A DNA stretch of 64,000 bases. It comes from Procambarus clarkii (lineage: Eukaryota; Arthropoda; Malacostraca; Decapoda; Cambaridae). The translations under genes were made by a program, and so were the position numbers. The stretch is taken from NCBI RefSeq assembly GCF_040958095.1, contig NC_091152.1:14125916-14189915 (forward strand), given 5' to 3'. Of the stretch, positions 32,034 through 43,332 are shown piece by piece. Below the pieces are notes generated by a model. The model did not search any database. It worked only from the letters and a program-made list of their open reading frames with translations, and had not been told where the DNA came from. Position 1 is the first letter of the stretch; every line of letters begins with the position of its first letter.

Positions 32034-33941
32034 ATGACGGAAATAAAAAATAAAAAATTAGATAAAAAACGTGCTTGGGCGCAGAAGGTAAAGGACAAGC
32101 GTGGCCAGGTACCCAACAAAATGCCCAAAGACATCACTGGACAGGGGCCCGACCGTTTTGAGACCACAGATGGCCCTGCCAAGGCAGCGCCAGCAGCCAC
32201 TGGTGGCCCTGCCAAGACATCGCAAGTAGAAAAAGGTGGCCCTTCCAAGGCATCGCAAGCAGAAAAAGGTGGCCCTTCCAAGGCATCGAGAGTGGGAAAA
32301 GGTGGCCCTGCTAAGACATCGCAAGCAGAAAAAGGTGGCCCTTCCAAGGCATCGCAAGCAGAAAAAGGTGGCCCTTCCAAGGCATCGCAAGCAGAAAAAG
32401 GTGGCCCTTCCAAGGCATCGAGAGCGGAAAAAGGTGGCCCTTCCAAGGCAGCGCCAGCAGCCACTGGTGGCCCTGCCAAGACATCGCAAGCAGAAAAAGG
32501 TGGCCCTGCCAAGGCATCGAGAGCGGAAAAAGGTGGCCCTTAAAAGGCAGCGCCAGCAGCCACTGGTGGCCCTGCCAAGACATCGCAAGCAGAAAAAGGT
32601 GGCCCTTCCAAGGCAGCACCAGCAGCCACAGGTGGCCCTGCCAAGACATCGCAAGTAGAAAAAGGTGGCCCTGCCAAGGCATCGCCAGCAGCCACTGCTG
32701 GCCCTGCCAAGACATCGCAAGCAGAAAAAGGTGGCCCTTCCAAGGAATCGCAAGCAGAAAAAGGTGGCCCTTCCAAGGCATCGAGAGCGGGAAAAGGTGG
32801 CCCTGCTAAGGCATCGAGAGCGGAAAAACTTGGCCCTGACAAGACATCGCCAGCACCCACTGATGGCCCTGACAAGACATCGCCAGCACCCACTGATAGC
32901 CCTGACAAGGCATCGCCAGCACCCACCGATAGCCCTGACAAGGCATCGCCAGCACCCACCGATAGCCCTGACAAGGCATCGCCAGCACCCACCGATAGCC
33001 CTGACAAGGCATCGCCAGCACCCACTGATAGCCCTGACAAGGCATCGCCAGCAGACACTGATGGCCCTGACAAGGCATCGCCAGCAGACACTGATGGCCC
33101 TGACAAGGCATCGCCAGCAGACACTGATGGCCCTGACAAGGCATCGCCAGCAGACACTGATGGCCCTGACAAGGCATCGCCAGCAGACACTGATGGCCCT
33201 GACAAGGCATCGCCAGCAGACACTGATGGCCCTGACAAGGCATCGCCAGCAGACACTGATGGCCCTGACAAGGCATCGCCAGCAGACACTGATGGCCCTG
33301 ACGAGGCAGCGCCAGCAGACACTGATGGCCCTGACGAGGCAGCGCCAGCAGACACTGATGGCCCTGACAAGGCATCGCCAGCAGACACTGATGGCCCTGA
33401 CGAGGCAGCGCCAGCGGACACTGATGGCCCTGACGAGGCAGCGCCAGCAGACACTGATGGCCCTGACGAGGCATCGCCAGCGGACACTGATGGCCCTGAC
33501 AAGGCATCGCCAGCGGACACTGATGGCCCTGACAAGGCATCGCCAGCGGACACTGATGGCCCTGACAAGGCATCGCCAGCAGACACTGATGGCCCTGACA
33601 AGGCATCGCCTACAGACACTGATGGCCCTGACAAGGCATCGCCAGCAGACACTGATGGCCCTGACAAGGAATCGCCAGCAAACACAGATGGCCCTGACAA
33701 GGCATCGCCAGCGGACACTGATGGCCCTGACAAGGCATCGCCAGCGGACACTGATGGCCCTGACAAGGCATCGCCAGCGGACACTGATGGCCCTGACAAG
33801 GCATCGCCAGCGGACACTGATGGCCCTGACAAGGCATCGCCAGCGGACACTGATGGCCCTGACAAGGCATCGCCAGCGGACACTGATGGCCCAGACAAGG
33901 CATCGCCAGCAGACACTGATGGCCCTGACGAGGCATCGTAG
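32034..33941 (+). pseudogene. Long 11-residue-repeat protein frame, left arm, with internal stop
   Basis: Starts with ATG at 32034 and a basic non-repeat head (KNKKLDKKRAWAQKVKDKRG). It then has about 20 units of type GGPxKASxAEK and about 33 units of type PADTDGPDKAS, all 33 bases, in one frame to TAG at 33939. TAA at 32541 breaks it; the right arm has a normal codon there but its own TAG at codon 15. Six PAPTDSPDKAS and several DGPDEAAPADT variant units occur only here. The first block is Lys-rich, the second acidic. Reverse frames of 458-630 codons over the same array are by-products. No known family recognised. Confidence 0.5.
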
Positions 33942-34292
33942 GCCTACCAATACGGTCTTCCAGTAAGAAGATATGAGCTTCCACCAAAAATCCCAAAGTT
34001 TAAACGCCCTCCACAGGCTATAAGATGCCCTAAGACAGCCCCACCATCTTCAGATCCTCCCAAGGCTCCAGTTGAACAAAAAATATTTTATGGGCAAATC
34101 CCACCCTAAGTATGGATAGACAACGCGCCAGAGAAAAAGGTGCAGGAAGCTCCACGTAAACCAAAAGTTGTGGAATAGGAATAACCAGTAAAAAACAAAA
34201 AAGCAATGGCAAAAAGTGAAAAAGCAAAGGCAAAAGCTGCCGAAAACAAAAGCAAGCAAAATGAAAAAAACAAAAATGACAGTAAAAAGTAA
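33942..34292 (+). pseudogene. Decayed Pro/Lys-rich continuation of the repeat frame, left arm
   Basis: In the same frame after the TAG: YELPPKIPKFKRPPQAIRC, then Ser/Pro and a Lys/Ala-rich tail (AMAKSEKAKAKAAENKSK), broken by three further stops (TAA, TAG, TAA). The same stops are in the right arm, so this part was already non-coding, or intron/UTR, before the duplication. Confidence 0.4.
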
Positions 34293-34361
34293 AAGAAATG
34301 ACCCCAATGACCATTTCACTCATATCTCAATTGGGGGTTTCAAATGAAAATGGTTAAAATT

Positions 34362-34478
34362 TGCGCGGGCCCTCTTGGCTCGCAGGGGTTTTGCGCGGGC
34401 CCTCTTGGCTCGCAGGGGTTTTGCGCGGGCCCTCTTGGCTCGCAGGGGTTTTGCGCGGGCCCTCTTGGCTCGTGGTTT
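34362..34478 (+). repeat. 30-bp tandem repeat, 4 units, left arm
   Basis: TTGCGCGGGCCCTCTTGGCT plus CGCAGGGGTT; mirrored at 52065-52178. Confidence 0.9.
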
Positions 34479-34505
34479 ACCATGGGGCCCATGCCTACCC
34501 CTGAC

Positions 34506-34740
34506 TCGGGTTAAACTCTTTCGTTAAACTCTAACAACCATCTGTTCGACCATTCCTGCAACTTATCCAGGTTTTCTTGAAGCCTCAAGCTGTCCTCCTC
34601 TGTCTTAATCCTTCTCATAATTTTGGCGTCGTCAGCAAACATTGAGAGGAATGAGTCTATACCCTCTGGGAGATCATTTACGTATATCAGAAACAGAATA
34701 GGTTCAAGTATAGAGCCCTGTAGGGCCCCACTGTGTGTGT
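34506..34740 (-). pseudogene. LINE RT catalytic fragment, left arm
   Basis: Minus strand reads GALQGSILEPILFLIYVNDL and SFLSMFADDAKIMRRI, so the RT palm with the F-A-D-D catalytic box, then WSNRWLLEFN. It begins at a GT/G-rich tract and ends in the 30-bp repeat region. Mirrored at 51806-52026. Confidence 0.85.
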
Positions 34741-34799
34741 GTGTGTGTGTGGGGTGGGGGGGGGGGGTGCAAGGAAAAACAAAATTAGTTAGCAGTAAC

Positions 34800-34880
34800 A
34801 GTTGATTGACAATTGAGAGGCGGGGCGAAAGAGCTGAGCTCAACCCCCGCAAGTACAACTAGGTGAATACAACTAGGTGA
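34800..34880 (-). repeat. LINE 3' tail fragment, left arm
   Basis: CAATTGAGAGGCGGGGCGAA and CTCAACCCCCGCAAGTACAA, the same tail as at 19500-19570; mirrored at 51655-51755. 34881-35375 has no other feature. Confidence 0.6.
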
Positions 34881-35377
34881 ATACACGTGACTGCAATGAA
34901 CTAGAGACGGTAGACAGACAGTACGCAGCACCGACGACACAGCAAGTACACACACACGACAGTATATGAACATATAGCGATCTTAATCTGTCATATAAAT
35001 AACAAAATAAAATATATAAAAAATACACAAACGAAAATAAAACGGAGCATGTTTGTAGCAAATAAAATAAGAACAAAAAATGTAACAAGTCAATAAAAAC
35101 AGCAGAAAATGTGAAAAAATATGCAGGGAAATACAAGGGAAAAATAAGTGAATACAACAAAGAAATACAACGGGAGAAAACGGACGCCTGAGGAACTGTT
35201 GCCAAAAGCGCTCCATTAATTGATTTACAGGTAATTGGCTCGAAGGAAATTGAATTAGTTGAGCCAGTCACAATACAATAAATTAGACGAAGGATGAGCT
35301 CAGCGGTGAATTGAGACAAGATGAGTTCAGACTAGGTGATTTTTTTTTTAATTTTGCCCGAAGAGAATAGTTTATGT

Positions 35378-35590
35378 GGACAGCGCCACTCATCCTGTGA
35401 GTGGACACACCGCCATAGTGAGAGTATTGGGCAGCGCCACTCATCCTGTGAGTGGACACACCGCCATAGTGACAGTATTGGGCAGCGCCACTCATCCTGT
35501 GAGTGGACACACCACCATAGTGACAGTATTGGGCAGCTCCACTTATCCTGCGAGTGAACACACCTCCATAGCAGCATGTACAACACTCCC
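35378..35590 (+). repeat. 51-bp tandem repeat, about 4 units, left arm
   Basis: GCGCCACTCATCCTGTGAGT plus GGACACACCGCCATAGTGAG plus AGTATTGGGCA. The right arm keeps only about one and a half units, split by an insertion. Confidence 0.9.
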
Positions 35591-35650
35591 AATAGGAAGA
35601 AAATGCGCTGGGTTGTTCATCCTGTGACTTGTTCCCAGATATAGCTGGGA

Positions 35651-35880
35651 ACTGACTTCCAGGACGAGCGTGTGTCTTGCTTTCCGACCGCCCCTCGCGG
35701 TCACCTGTCCCTCGATAGAATTCTTGGTGACTCGGATACTTTTGATATCGTTCGCCTTATGCGTTTTTGTTCTCGTATTGGCATCCTTGGTGATATTTAG
35801 CGCCCTCTGATTATTTTGCGTATTTGATGGTGCTACATAGCCTTCCCGGTTTGGTGCCTTCTTTTGATAATTACTTACTT
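35651..35880 (+). repeat. Left-arm-only segment, about 230 bp
   Basis: Between CCCAGATATAGCTGGGA and TTGCTTAAGTGAACAGC the left arm holds about 230 extra bases; the right arm at 50590-50625 joins them with only a short different filler. No coding frame of note; identity unknown. Confidence 0.7.
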
Positions 35881-36904
35881 ACTTGCTTAAGTGAACAGCT
35901 CATCAACTAAGTAAATTAATATATGCCAAACTCTAAAATTTACGTTATCTTGCAGGGGCAAAATGGGTTAATCTTTTAATAACAGAATATTTGACAAACT
36001 GTTCTTGTAACTCAAACAATGTGGGGCTTATTATTCTACACATATTTCTAACGTCTCGTAGATGTTCACATTCTCTCAGGTATTGGTCAAGGCGGTGTCC
36101 GTCACTCTCACCACAGATTCTGCAACACCGCTGCTGAACTGTTGTTTCCGTCCCGAATCTCCATGGATATTTGTATCAGAGACGAATTTTTACTATTGCT
36201 GATTCTCTCCCGCGGCCACCTCCTCTTCGTCCATAATGATTGGGATTGCCAGCTGCAACCACATTTTACCACTGTACAGATTCACAGATTTTTTGTTCTA
36301 TCCATCTTTCTTCAGTTACCCTGTCACAGTGATGCCTGGTAATACCTCTAATTTGTAGAAGTTTTGGGTATGTAGTATTCAATATGGTCTCCGTTAGCGC
36401 CCTCAGCGGTCAGTGTTTGAGTCAGTGCAGATCACTGCTTCGTTAGTATTTCTTTCTAGGAACCTTAACGCCATAATAATGGCAGTATTAGCTCTTCTTG
36501 CGTTGAAAAGGCGTAGTTCTCAATATGTGCATTATCTTAGTTTCCATTTTGAAAGACATTATCCTTAATTACAGTGTATGCTGCATCAGCCCTGCCATTA
36601 GTAGGATTAGAAGAACCATCAGAGCAGAATTGTTTTAAGTCATTTCTAGCTTCTTCATAAATTTTCTCAACATACTTGTGCCTCATTTCTTGTAGGCATC
36701 ATGTTGGACTTTTTCGTTGTCATCTCGTTGATGATAATCCTACTTGGGTCATCCTCCCAGGGCAGTAACCTCTCAACAGGCTCACAGGCTTGGCAGGTAA
36801 AGTTTTTCGATGCAGCAGACTGATCTGTGATGCCATTTTTTGCTTCTCCTGTTTCGTCCTGTATCACAGTACTCAGTTTTTCTCTTGGTAGTATCATTGT
36901 AGTG

Positions 36905-37140
36905 GGGGGGTCTGGCTATATTATTATTATTAGTTATAGTAGTAGTAGACATACTGCAGTCTCGGGAGACTATGGAGTTGCGCTCTGTTTGCCGAGGCTG
37001 GAGTGTCCTCTCCAGGGTGCAAAGCTTGGGTAGGTCAATATGGAAAAGCTGTTACCCATGCAGCAGCTATCCCCACTCTCCACATTGCTGAAATTGTCCA
37101 ATGGAAAGACAAACGCCAAGGCGCTTGATTACAGCGCCGT
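36905..37140 (-). repeat. Interspersed GTCTCCCGAGACTG repeat inside LINE, left arm
   Basis: CAGTCTCGGGAGACTATGGA, then GTGTCCTCTCCAGGGTGC and TTACCCATGCAGCAGC. Interrupts the LINE between RT and RNase H; related to 29985-30195. Confidence 0.6.
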
Positions 37141-38701
37141 CGCAGGAGCTGCCAGAACGAGGTTGAAGTCAACAACGAACTGCCTTAGGGGGCTCCAACT
37201 CTGGATTTTTCCTTGAAGTTGACTCCTGAAGCCCGTCCCAAAAGTGGATAGGGACGCGAGGCGGCGGAGGTTTAATATCAGATCTTTCCGTTCCCTTGAT
37301 GAGCTGCCTTCTCCCATCTACCCATATTGATTGCACGCTGAGCATTCAATTAGTTAATTCTGATTTTAACACTGGGGAGAGACAGCTCTTCTCGTAGATC
37401 AAATGTTATGGCAGTCTTGGGGACTCAAAGAATGATTGCCATTGCATTATTTTGTATGCTTTCTAATCTTTTCATATCACTTTGGGATTAAGTGAACAAA
37501 ACTGGTGCGGCACAAATTATGACAGAGTGCACATAGGCTGTGTACATTATTTTAAGCACGGCAACAGAAGCCCCCAAGCCCATTCCAGGTCATAGCTCTC
37601 AGTGCCTTGAGTCGACTTTTACATGTTCCTTCGTGTTGGTTGAGCTCCTCTTTCTTCCCTTTTCCCCTTGTTAGAGCGGACAGTGACAACAAGGTACCGA
37701 TAATGGTCAACCCACTAAAGTGTTTCATCATTAATTTGTATTTCTTCATTCTCTCTTCGCTTGTGACGAGACTATGTTTTTGTCTTGTTTGTGGAGAGAG
37801 TGAAACAAAGTTCAACATTTCCTTGCAAGGAGTTCAATGGACTGTTTAATGTTTTCTCATGATAGAAGCTTGTATTAGTACATCTGCATGTCTCACCTGT
37901 TGTGTTCCTTTCGGAAATTAAATAATAGCAATGGCGTTCATAAGGATGTTTAAAAGTGTTGGGCTTAACACTCATCCTTGGTGAGTGCGAGGTTCCATAT
38001 CCATTGTTAAGAGACTGCTTTTGTCGAAGCAGACCTTGGCATTCCTTCCCGTATGGCAGTCTTCAGTCCCATGCATGCAAGCTCATCTAGGATCCCAATC
38101 CCTTGTGCTTTTTTAAAGGTTCCTTTGATGTTAACAAATACAGAATACTTAGCTGTGTCATTAGCTAAGTAATTAACTATACAGTTTGTCGTGCTCTGTC
38201 GTTTTAACAAACCCTTTGACCCCTTGTAGTCTACCTATTTTGTTCAACACTTGGTTTAAAAGGATCGTTTAAAGCACGCTGCATGCACATGACATAAGAC
38301 CGAGAGGTCTATAATTGCCAGGATCATTGGACTTCGGTATGGGAACAATTATTGCGTCTTTATATTGTGGGCAACACTCCATTTAGGAATGATTTGTTAA
38401 ACAGGTGGAGTAGTGGATTGTGTACAATGTGTGTACTGGCATCCGTGTCCTGTACATTCAGCAGGAGAGAATAGTCTAATCTTCCGCCTCTGAGGTGAGT
38501 TGGCTGTCTCTCACCCAGCTAGAACCCTAAGATTTCCACTTCCCCTAACATAGGGTGAGAGATTCCATCGATTAACATTGAGCTGATGACAGTTGGCATC
38601 AAAGTGTGGGTGCCTGGCTTTAAGGTCACTAGCCAGCTGGGTAGGTTCGTCAATAAATACATTTAGGTAGTGTATGTCAAGATCAAGTTTGTTCTGTGGC
38701 A

Positions 38702-39499
38702 TGTTACGAACCTTACCTCCTGTGGAGGTTGGTTTCGGTTGTAAAATGTTGGTGGACTCAGTGGAGAGAGTTTATTAAAATAAATCCCCAGCCGAGATCA
38801 GAGTGGCCGCGAGTTACCAGTAATACTCCGCCCAGTAAAGTAGTGCCTTCTCAGCTGGAGGTTGTCAGAAATAATGTCAACTGGAATAGCCTAACTATGT
38901 AAGGGAAAAATGGACTATCAAAAAGTATGCATGGGGATTATGGTAAATAAAATCCATAATGAGTTTGATTGCATATGTAAAGAATAGAGTATTAAAAGGC
39001 GATGATGCAAGAGGTGGACGCCATCTTGACTGGAGGGGGAGGTGTATCGCTGCCGACCAATCCTGCTATTTGAGGGGTTTTCTCCGGTCGTACAGTCAGA
39101 TAAGCCAATCCTTGTATATAACCAGGGTTGCAAAATTAGGTAGAGTAGTATTACAGAAGTTGGAGAGGTTTTATAAGAGTCCAGGTTTCCTAGAGGCTTA
39201 AATGTGTGTCATTGGATGATAGTGGTGGTGGCTGGGTGCACGGTACCAGGTATGGGACGGTGAGCCGTGGGGTGGTAGGAGCCACTTGAGGTTATAACAC
39301 TAATACATAGTGATTTTATGTTGTGAAGAAATCGCCTTGTTGTATGTATTCATGTGTGACTTATGCATATAAATTTGTGACCTTGTATTGGTTGTTTTCC
39401 TTGTTCTATGTTTTACCGCTAGACAACATTTTAAGGTCCATCACCACCAAATTCTTGATAGGTCTCTATGACAACAGAATCGTATCACTACTGATAACA
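38702..39499 (+). mobile_element. Solo-LTR-like insertion in LINE, left arm
   Basis: Starts TGTTACGAACC, ends CTGATAACA (TGTTA/TAACA ends), 798 bases, with TATATAA near 39115. It interrupts LINE endonuclease coding sequence, which resumes on the other side. No clear target-site duplication. Present at the same site in the right arm (46988-47785), so it predates the duplication. Confidence 0.6.
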
Positions 39500-40021
39500 A
39501 TAAGACACAGGCTGTGATATGGCACATATAGGTTGACTGTATGTAGGGCAGTGTTGTGTAAGTGTAGGGGTTACCCCCAGTGATTCATATTCATCAATGT
39601 GGAGTTCATCAAGAACCTGTACAGGAATGTTGTTACTTACATAAGTGATGAGACCCCGTTTTCTTTTCCCCAGAGGGCAGGGAGAACCTGTGATAACCGC
39701 TGAACCTTGGGTTGTCATCACCCACCAGTGTCTCTCCTGTAGTACTGTGACGTCAGTTTGGTGTTCACGGACGTACTGTATGATGTCACTAATTCTATTA
39801 CGAATTCCATAGTCAGAGTCGCGGGCACGTTTATCCTCGGAACCCCCCACAAGGTAGGTGGGGCGGCGGGCGGGGGGGGGGGGAGCATGAATGAATTATC
39901 AGGGAAAAGCGCCAAGCCATTGCCATTATATAGCACAGGGGGACAATGGAACGAAGGAAGAGATGAGACATTGTATGTAAAAGCGCGCGAGTTGGTATGG
40001 GAGGTGAAAGAGGGATTAGAG

Positions 40022-40275
40022 AAGGGGGTAAAGAGAAGGGGGGTAAAGAGAAGGGGGGGTAAAGAGAAGGGGGGGTAAAGAGAAGGGGGGGTAAAGAGAA
40101 GGGGGGGTAAAGAGAAGGGGGGGTAAAGAGAAGGGGGGTAAAGAGAAGGGGGGTAAAGAGAAGGGGGGTAAAGAGAAGGGGGTAAAGAGAAGGGGGTAAA
40201 GAGAAGGGGGTAAAGAGAAGGGGGTAAAGAGAAGGGGGTAAGGAGAAGGGAGTTAGAGGAGGGGGGGGGTAAAGT
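40022..40275 (+). repeat. GGGGTAAAGAGAA microsatellite
   Basis: About 19 units of 12-14 bases differing in G-run length. Only two or three units remain at the mirrored place (46430-46455), which reads as C-rich. Confidence 0.9.
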
Positions 40276-40449
40276 AGGGGAGCAACCGACTAAGCAGCCT
40301 TCATGACCCGGGTGACACAATGACGGACTAGGTCGTTAGGGTGTCACGAAGCCTCCTCCCGCCGACCATAAACCAGCGACTCGTACGGGACGGAGAAGGT
40401 GGGGGGGGGGGAAAGGAGGGGCGGCGAGGAATGAGAGAGGGGGGGGGGA

Positions 40450-40645
40450 TGGAAGGGAACTATCGGGAGAAAGCGTCAAGCCATTAGGACTACATAGCAC
40501 TTGGAAGGGATCAGGATAAGGATTTGGGATAAGACTGGGGGGGGGGGGAGGAGGGAGGAATGGTGCCCAACCACTTGGACGGTCGGGGATTGAACGCCGA
40601 CCAGCATGATGCGAGACCGTCGCTTTACCGTCAAGCCCAAGGGGT
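40450..40645 (-). mobile_element. tRNA-derived SINE
   Basis: Minus strand: tRNA-like head (TTGACGGTAAAGCGACGGTC and GGCGTTCAATCCCCGACCG), then CCAAGTGGTTGGGCACCATT, and the tail AATGGCTTGACGCTTTCTCC near 40460-40480. Same family as 41985-42260 and 56475-56700. Pol III transcription is inferred from the family type. Confidence 0.7.
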
Positions 40646-41639
40646 TGTGCTGGGGGGGGGGTGGAGAAGTAAGGGAGAATGGAAATAAGAGAGACGAAGA
40701 GGTGGAATGGGAAATAGAGAAAGAATGGGTAGAGCGAGTCTGGGCAGAGACCTAGGGAGAGGTCTAAAGAACCGAGTCGACCCCGGGCACAGCCGGGTAC
40801 CTCATTCGGCGATATACGAATTTCTAACAAATGAAAAGCCATAAAAGGTCCCCACGACGAAGATTCCTGACATGCTGGACGACACGGCCGGATATGATGC
40901 CATTTGCAACCTCGTCAACGGCCGGCGCTTCAAGGTAACCGGCCAGACGCCTCACCACAGTTGAGGGGGCGGACTGGGACGAAGAGACGCAGGGAATAGA
41001 AAGGAAGGGGAAGGAAGAGGAAGGAAACAGAAAGGGTAAAATGTATGAAAGAAAAGGATAGACAAAAAAATGAAATATGGAAATATAGATAGGGAGGAGA
41101 TTTGGGTGAGATGGTGTGAAAGGAGTGCAGAAAAACATAGAAGGAATGAGATAAATGAGAATTAGTAGTAATGGTTTGGTGCTTTTTTTATAGTTCCCTT
41201 TCCTCTTTGCTAATATATTATTAGGCACTTAATTGTCTATTCCAGTTAGACATATTTTAATAAATTCCTACGGTGACAAGGTGAAGGTTGTCTCCCTGGT
41301 TTAGTCAAGCACAAAGAAGCACAAGGCTTCATGCTTAAAGTTAATAGTGGTCCGACTCGGGTACTTTTCACACTAATCTGTGATACCTCAGGTGCAATCA
41401 AATATGCAACGGTTCAAGGAAATTCAAACCCTTCCCATTTTTCTCTTACCATCCCCAACTAGGGCAGGAAGAGGGGGACGATGGGAAAGGAAGGGAGGGA
41501 TGGGGTGCTCAGACATTAACAGGAAAAACTGGCAAGATATTTAACCCAGCAGTGGGAGCCCTAAGCCAGTGGTAGCCGCTGTCGGCACAAGTGAAACTCT
41601 TCTGGCTGCCCTTTGGACGCCATGTGGAAAGAAAAATAC

Positions 41640-41815
41640 TGTGATGTTTCCACGAGAGAGGGAGGGGGAGGGAGTGAGTGGGTGGGTGGGTGGGTGGGGG
41701 AAGAGGTGGGTGAGGTGAGTGAGGGAGAGAAAAAGGAACGAGTGAGAATGAAGAAGCGAGTGAGAATGAAGAAGCGAGTGAGGAAGGAAGTGAGTGAGTG
41801 AGAAGGAAATAAAAA
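41640..41815 (+). repeat. GTGGGTGGGTGA / AGTGAGAATGAAGAAGCG simple repeats
   Basis: GGGTG run followed by two copies of AGTGAGAATGAAGAAGCG and AGTGAG units. Confidence 0.75.
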
Positions 41816-41984
41816 GGTATGAGGGATGAAGGGGGGTAACTCACTCACACACGCTTTGCTCCTCCTCACCTGTTACAGTGTTCAGCCTACCCCCTCTCAC
41901 TCGCGCGCGCTCCCTCTTACACTATACTCACCATCTCGGGTTTTCTCTTGTTTCAAAATCATTCGAATACTATCGCATTCCACT

Positions 41985-42262
41985 GTCCACTTGGGCTGGA
42001 CGGTAGAACGACGATCTTGCTTCATGCAGGTCTGCGTTCAATCCCCCGACCTAGACGGTCGACCTAGACGGTCGGGGTTCAATCCCCCGACCTAGACGGT
42101 CGGGGATCGAGTCATTGCTTGGAAGTTATAAGTGATTGAATCTGAAGTGGTTGGGCATCATTCCTTTCACCCGTCCCATCCGAAATCATTGTTCTGACCG
42201 ATTCCAAATGCTATATATATTCTTAATGGCTTGGCGCCTTCCACTGATAAGTCCCTTCTCTT
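41985..42262 (+). mobile_element. tRNA-derived SINE with internal duplication
   Basis: CCACTTGGGCTGGACGGTAG (A-box region), TTCATGCAGGTCTGCGTTCA (B-box region), then a duplicated CGACCTAGACGGTCGGGG stretch at 42045-42112, then AAGTGGTTGGGCATCATTCC and the tail AATGGCTTGGCGCC. The duplication yields extra B-box-like copies. Confidence 0.7.
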
Positions 42263-42357
42263 CACCATTCCTAAGTTCAGTGTAACCAAACATTACTGAT
42301 AAGCTCTCAGTCTGGTGAGTGATTTGATTTTTTGTCGCATGTTAACCAGCCTCTAAC

Positions 42358-43332
42358 TATCCACGAGGGCGGTAGTGGACACCATACCCATCCCGTGGGC
42401 GGTAGTGGACCCCATACCCATCCCGTGGGCGGTAGTGGGCACCATACCCATCCCGTGGGCGGTAGTGGGCACCATACCCATCCCGTGGGCGGTAGTGGAC
42501 ACCATACCCATCCCGTGGGCGGTAGAGGGCACCATACCCATCCCGTGGGCGGTAGAGGGCACCATACCCATCCCGTGGGCGGTAGAGGGCACCATACCCA
42601 TCCCGTGGGCGGTAGAGGGCACCATACCCATCCCGTGGGCGGTAGTGGGCACCATACCCATCCCGTGGGCGGTAGTGGACCCCATACCCATCCCGTGAGC
42701 GGTAGAGGGCACCATACCCATCCCGTGAGCGGTAGAGGGCACCATACCCATCCCGTGAGCGGTAGAGGGCACCATACCCATCCCGTGAGCGGTAGAGGGC
42801 ACCATACCCATCCCGTGAGCGGTAGAGGGCACCATACCCATCCCGTGAGCGGTAGAGGGCACCATACCCATCCCGTGAGCGGTAGAGGGCACCATACCCA
42901 TCCCGTGAGCGGTAGAGGGCACCATACCCATCCCGTGAGCGGTAGAGGGCACCATACCCATCCCGTGGGCGGTAGTGGACCCCATATCCATCCCGTGAGC
43001 GGTAGAGGGCACCATACCCATCCCGTGAGCGGTAGAGGGCACCATACCCATCCCGTGGGCGGTAGTGGACCCCATACCCATCCCGAGGGTGGTAGTGGAC
43101 ACCATACCCATCCCGTGGGCGGTAGTGGACACCATACCCATCACGTGGGCGGTAGTGGACCCCATACCCATCCTGTGGGCGGTAGTGGACCCCATACCCA
43201 TCCCGTGGGCGGTAGTGGGCACCATACCCATCCCGTGGGCGGTAGAGGGCACCATACCCATCCCGTGGGCGATAGTGGACACCATACCCATCCCGTGGGC
43301 GGTAGTGGACCCCATACCCATCCCGCTGGCAT
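42358..43332 (+). repeat. 30-bp minisatellite, about 32 units, in the spacer
   Basis: TCCCGTGGGCGGTAGTGGAC plus ACCATACCCA, with blocks of GAGC/AGAGGGC variants showing block-wise spread. The multiple-of-three period opens frames on both strands (HTHPVGGSGH in one); not a gene. Confidence 0.95.

Larger units (their letters stand above)
35945..39860 (-). pseudogene. LINE with endonuclease, RT and RNase H remnants, left arm
   Basis: Minus strand. AP-endonuclease start at about 39850 (SDYGIRNRISDIIQYVREHQ), interrupted by an LTR-like insertion (38702-39499). RT remnants include TNCIVNYLANDTAKYSVFV, KGTFKKAQGIGILDELACMG and LSPTLLNILMNA; the RT is frameshifted many times. RNase H follows (TDGSSNPTNGRADAAYTV) near 36600, then a Cys-rich C-terminus (near 36110, CCRICG) ending at the TAA at 35945. 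Known: an RNase H after RT is typical of I-group non-LTR elements. Heavily decayed; mirrored at 46660-50539. Confidence 0.85.
30369..40346 (+). repeat. Giant inverted repeat, left arm (about 10 kb)
   Basis: Reads as the reverse complement of 46334-56208. The outer match begins at ATCATCGGCG, the inner match ends at CGTTAGGGTGTCA. All embedded frames, LINE, LTR-like insertion and tandem arrays recur in mirrored order. Differences: scattered substitutions, a left-only segment at 35651-35880, the lack of the right-arm insertion 50753-51130, and different copy numbers in the 33-bp arrays and the 51-bp repeat. Confidence 0.95.

Noticed and set aside
32058-33950. Reverse-strand frames of 458-630 codons over the 33-bp arrays
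   Set aside because: By-product of a period divisible by 3; the plus-strand frame has a non-repeat head with ATG, the reverse frames do not.
30180-34292. Endogenous large DNA virus or Polinton fragment
   Set aside because: Inverted ends and repeat proteins made this tempting, but I recognise no polymerase, capsid, protease or integrase of such elements here.
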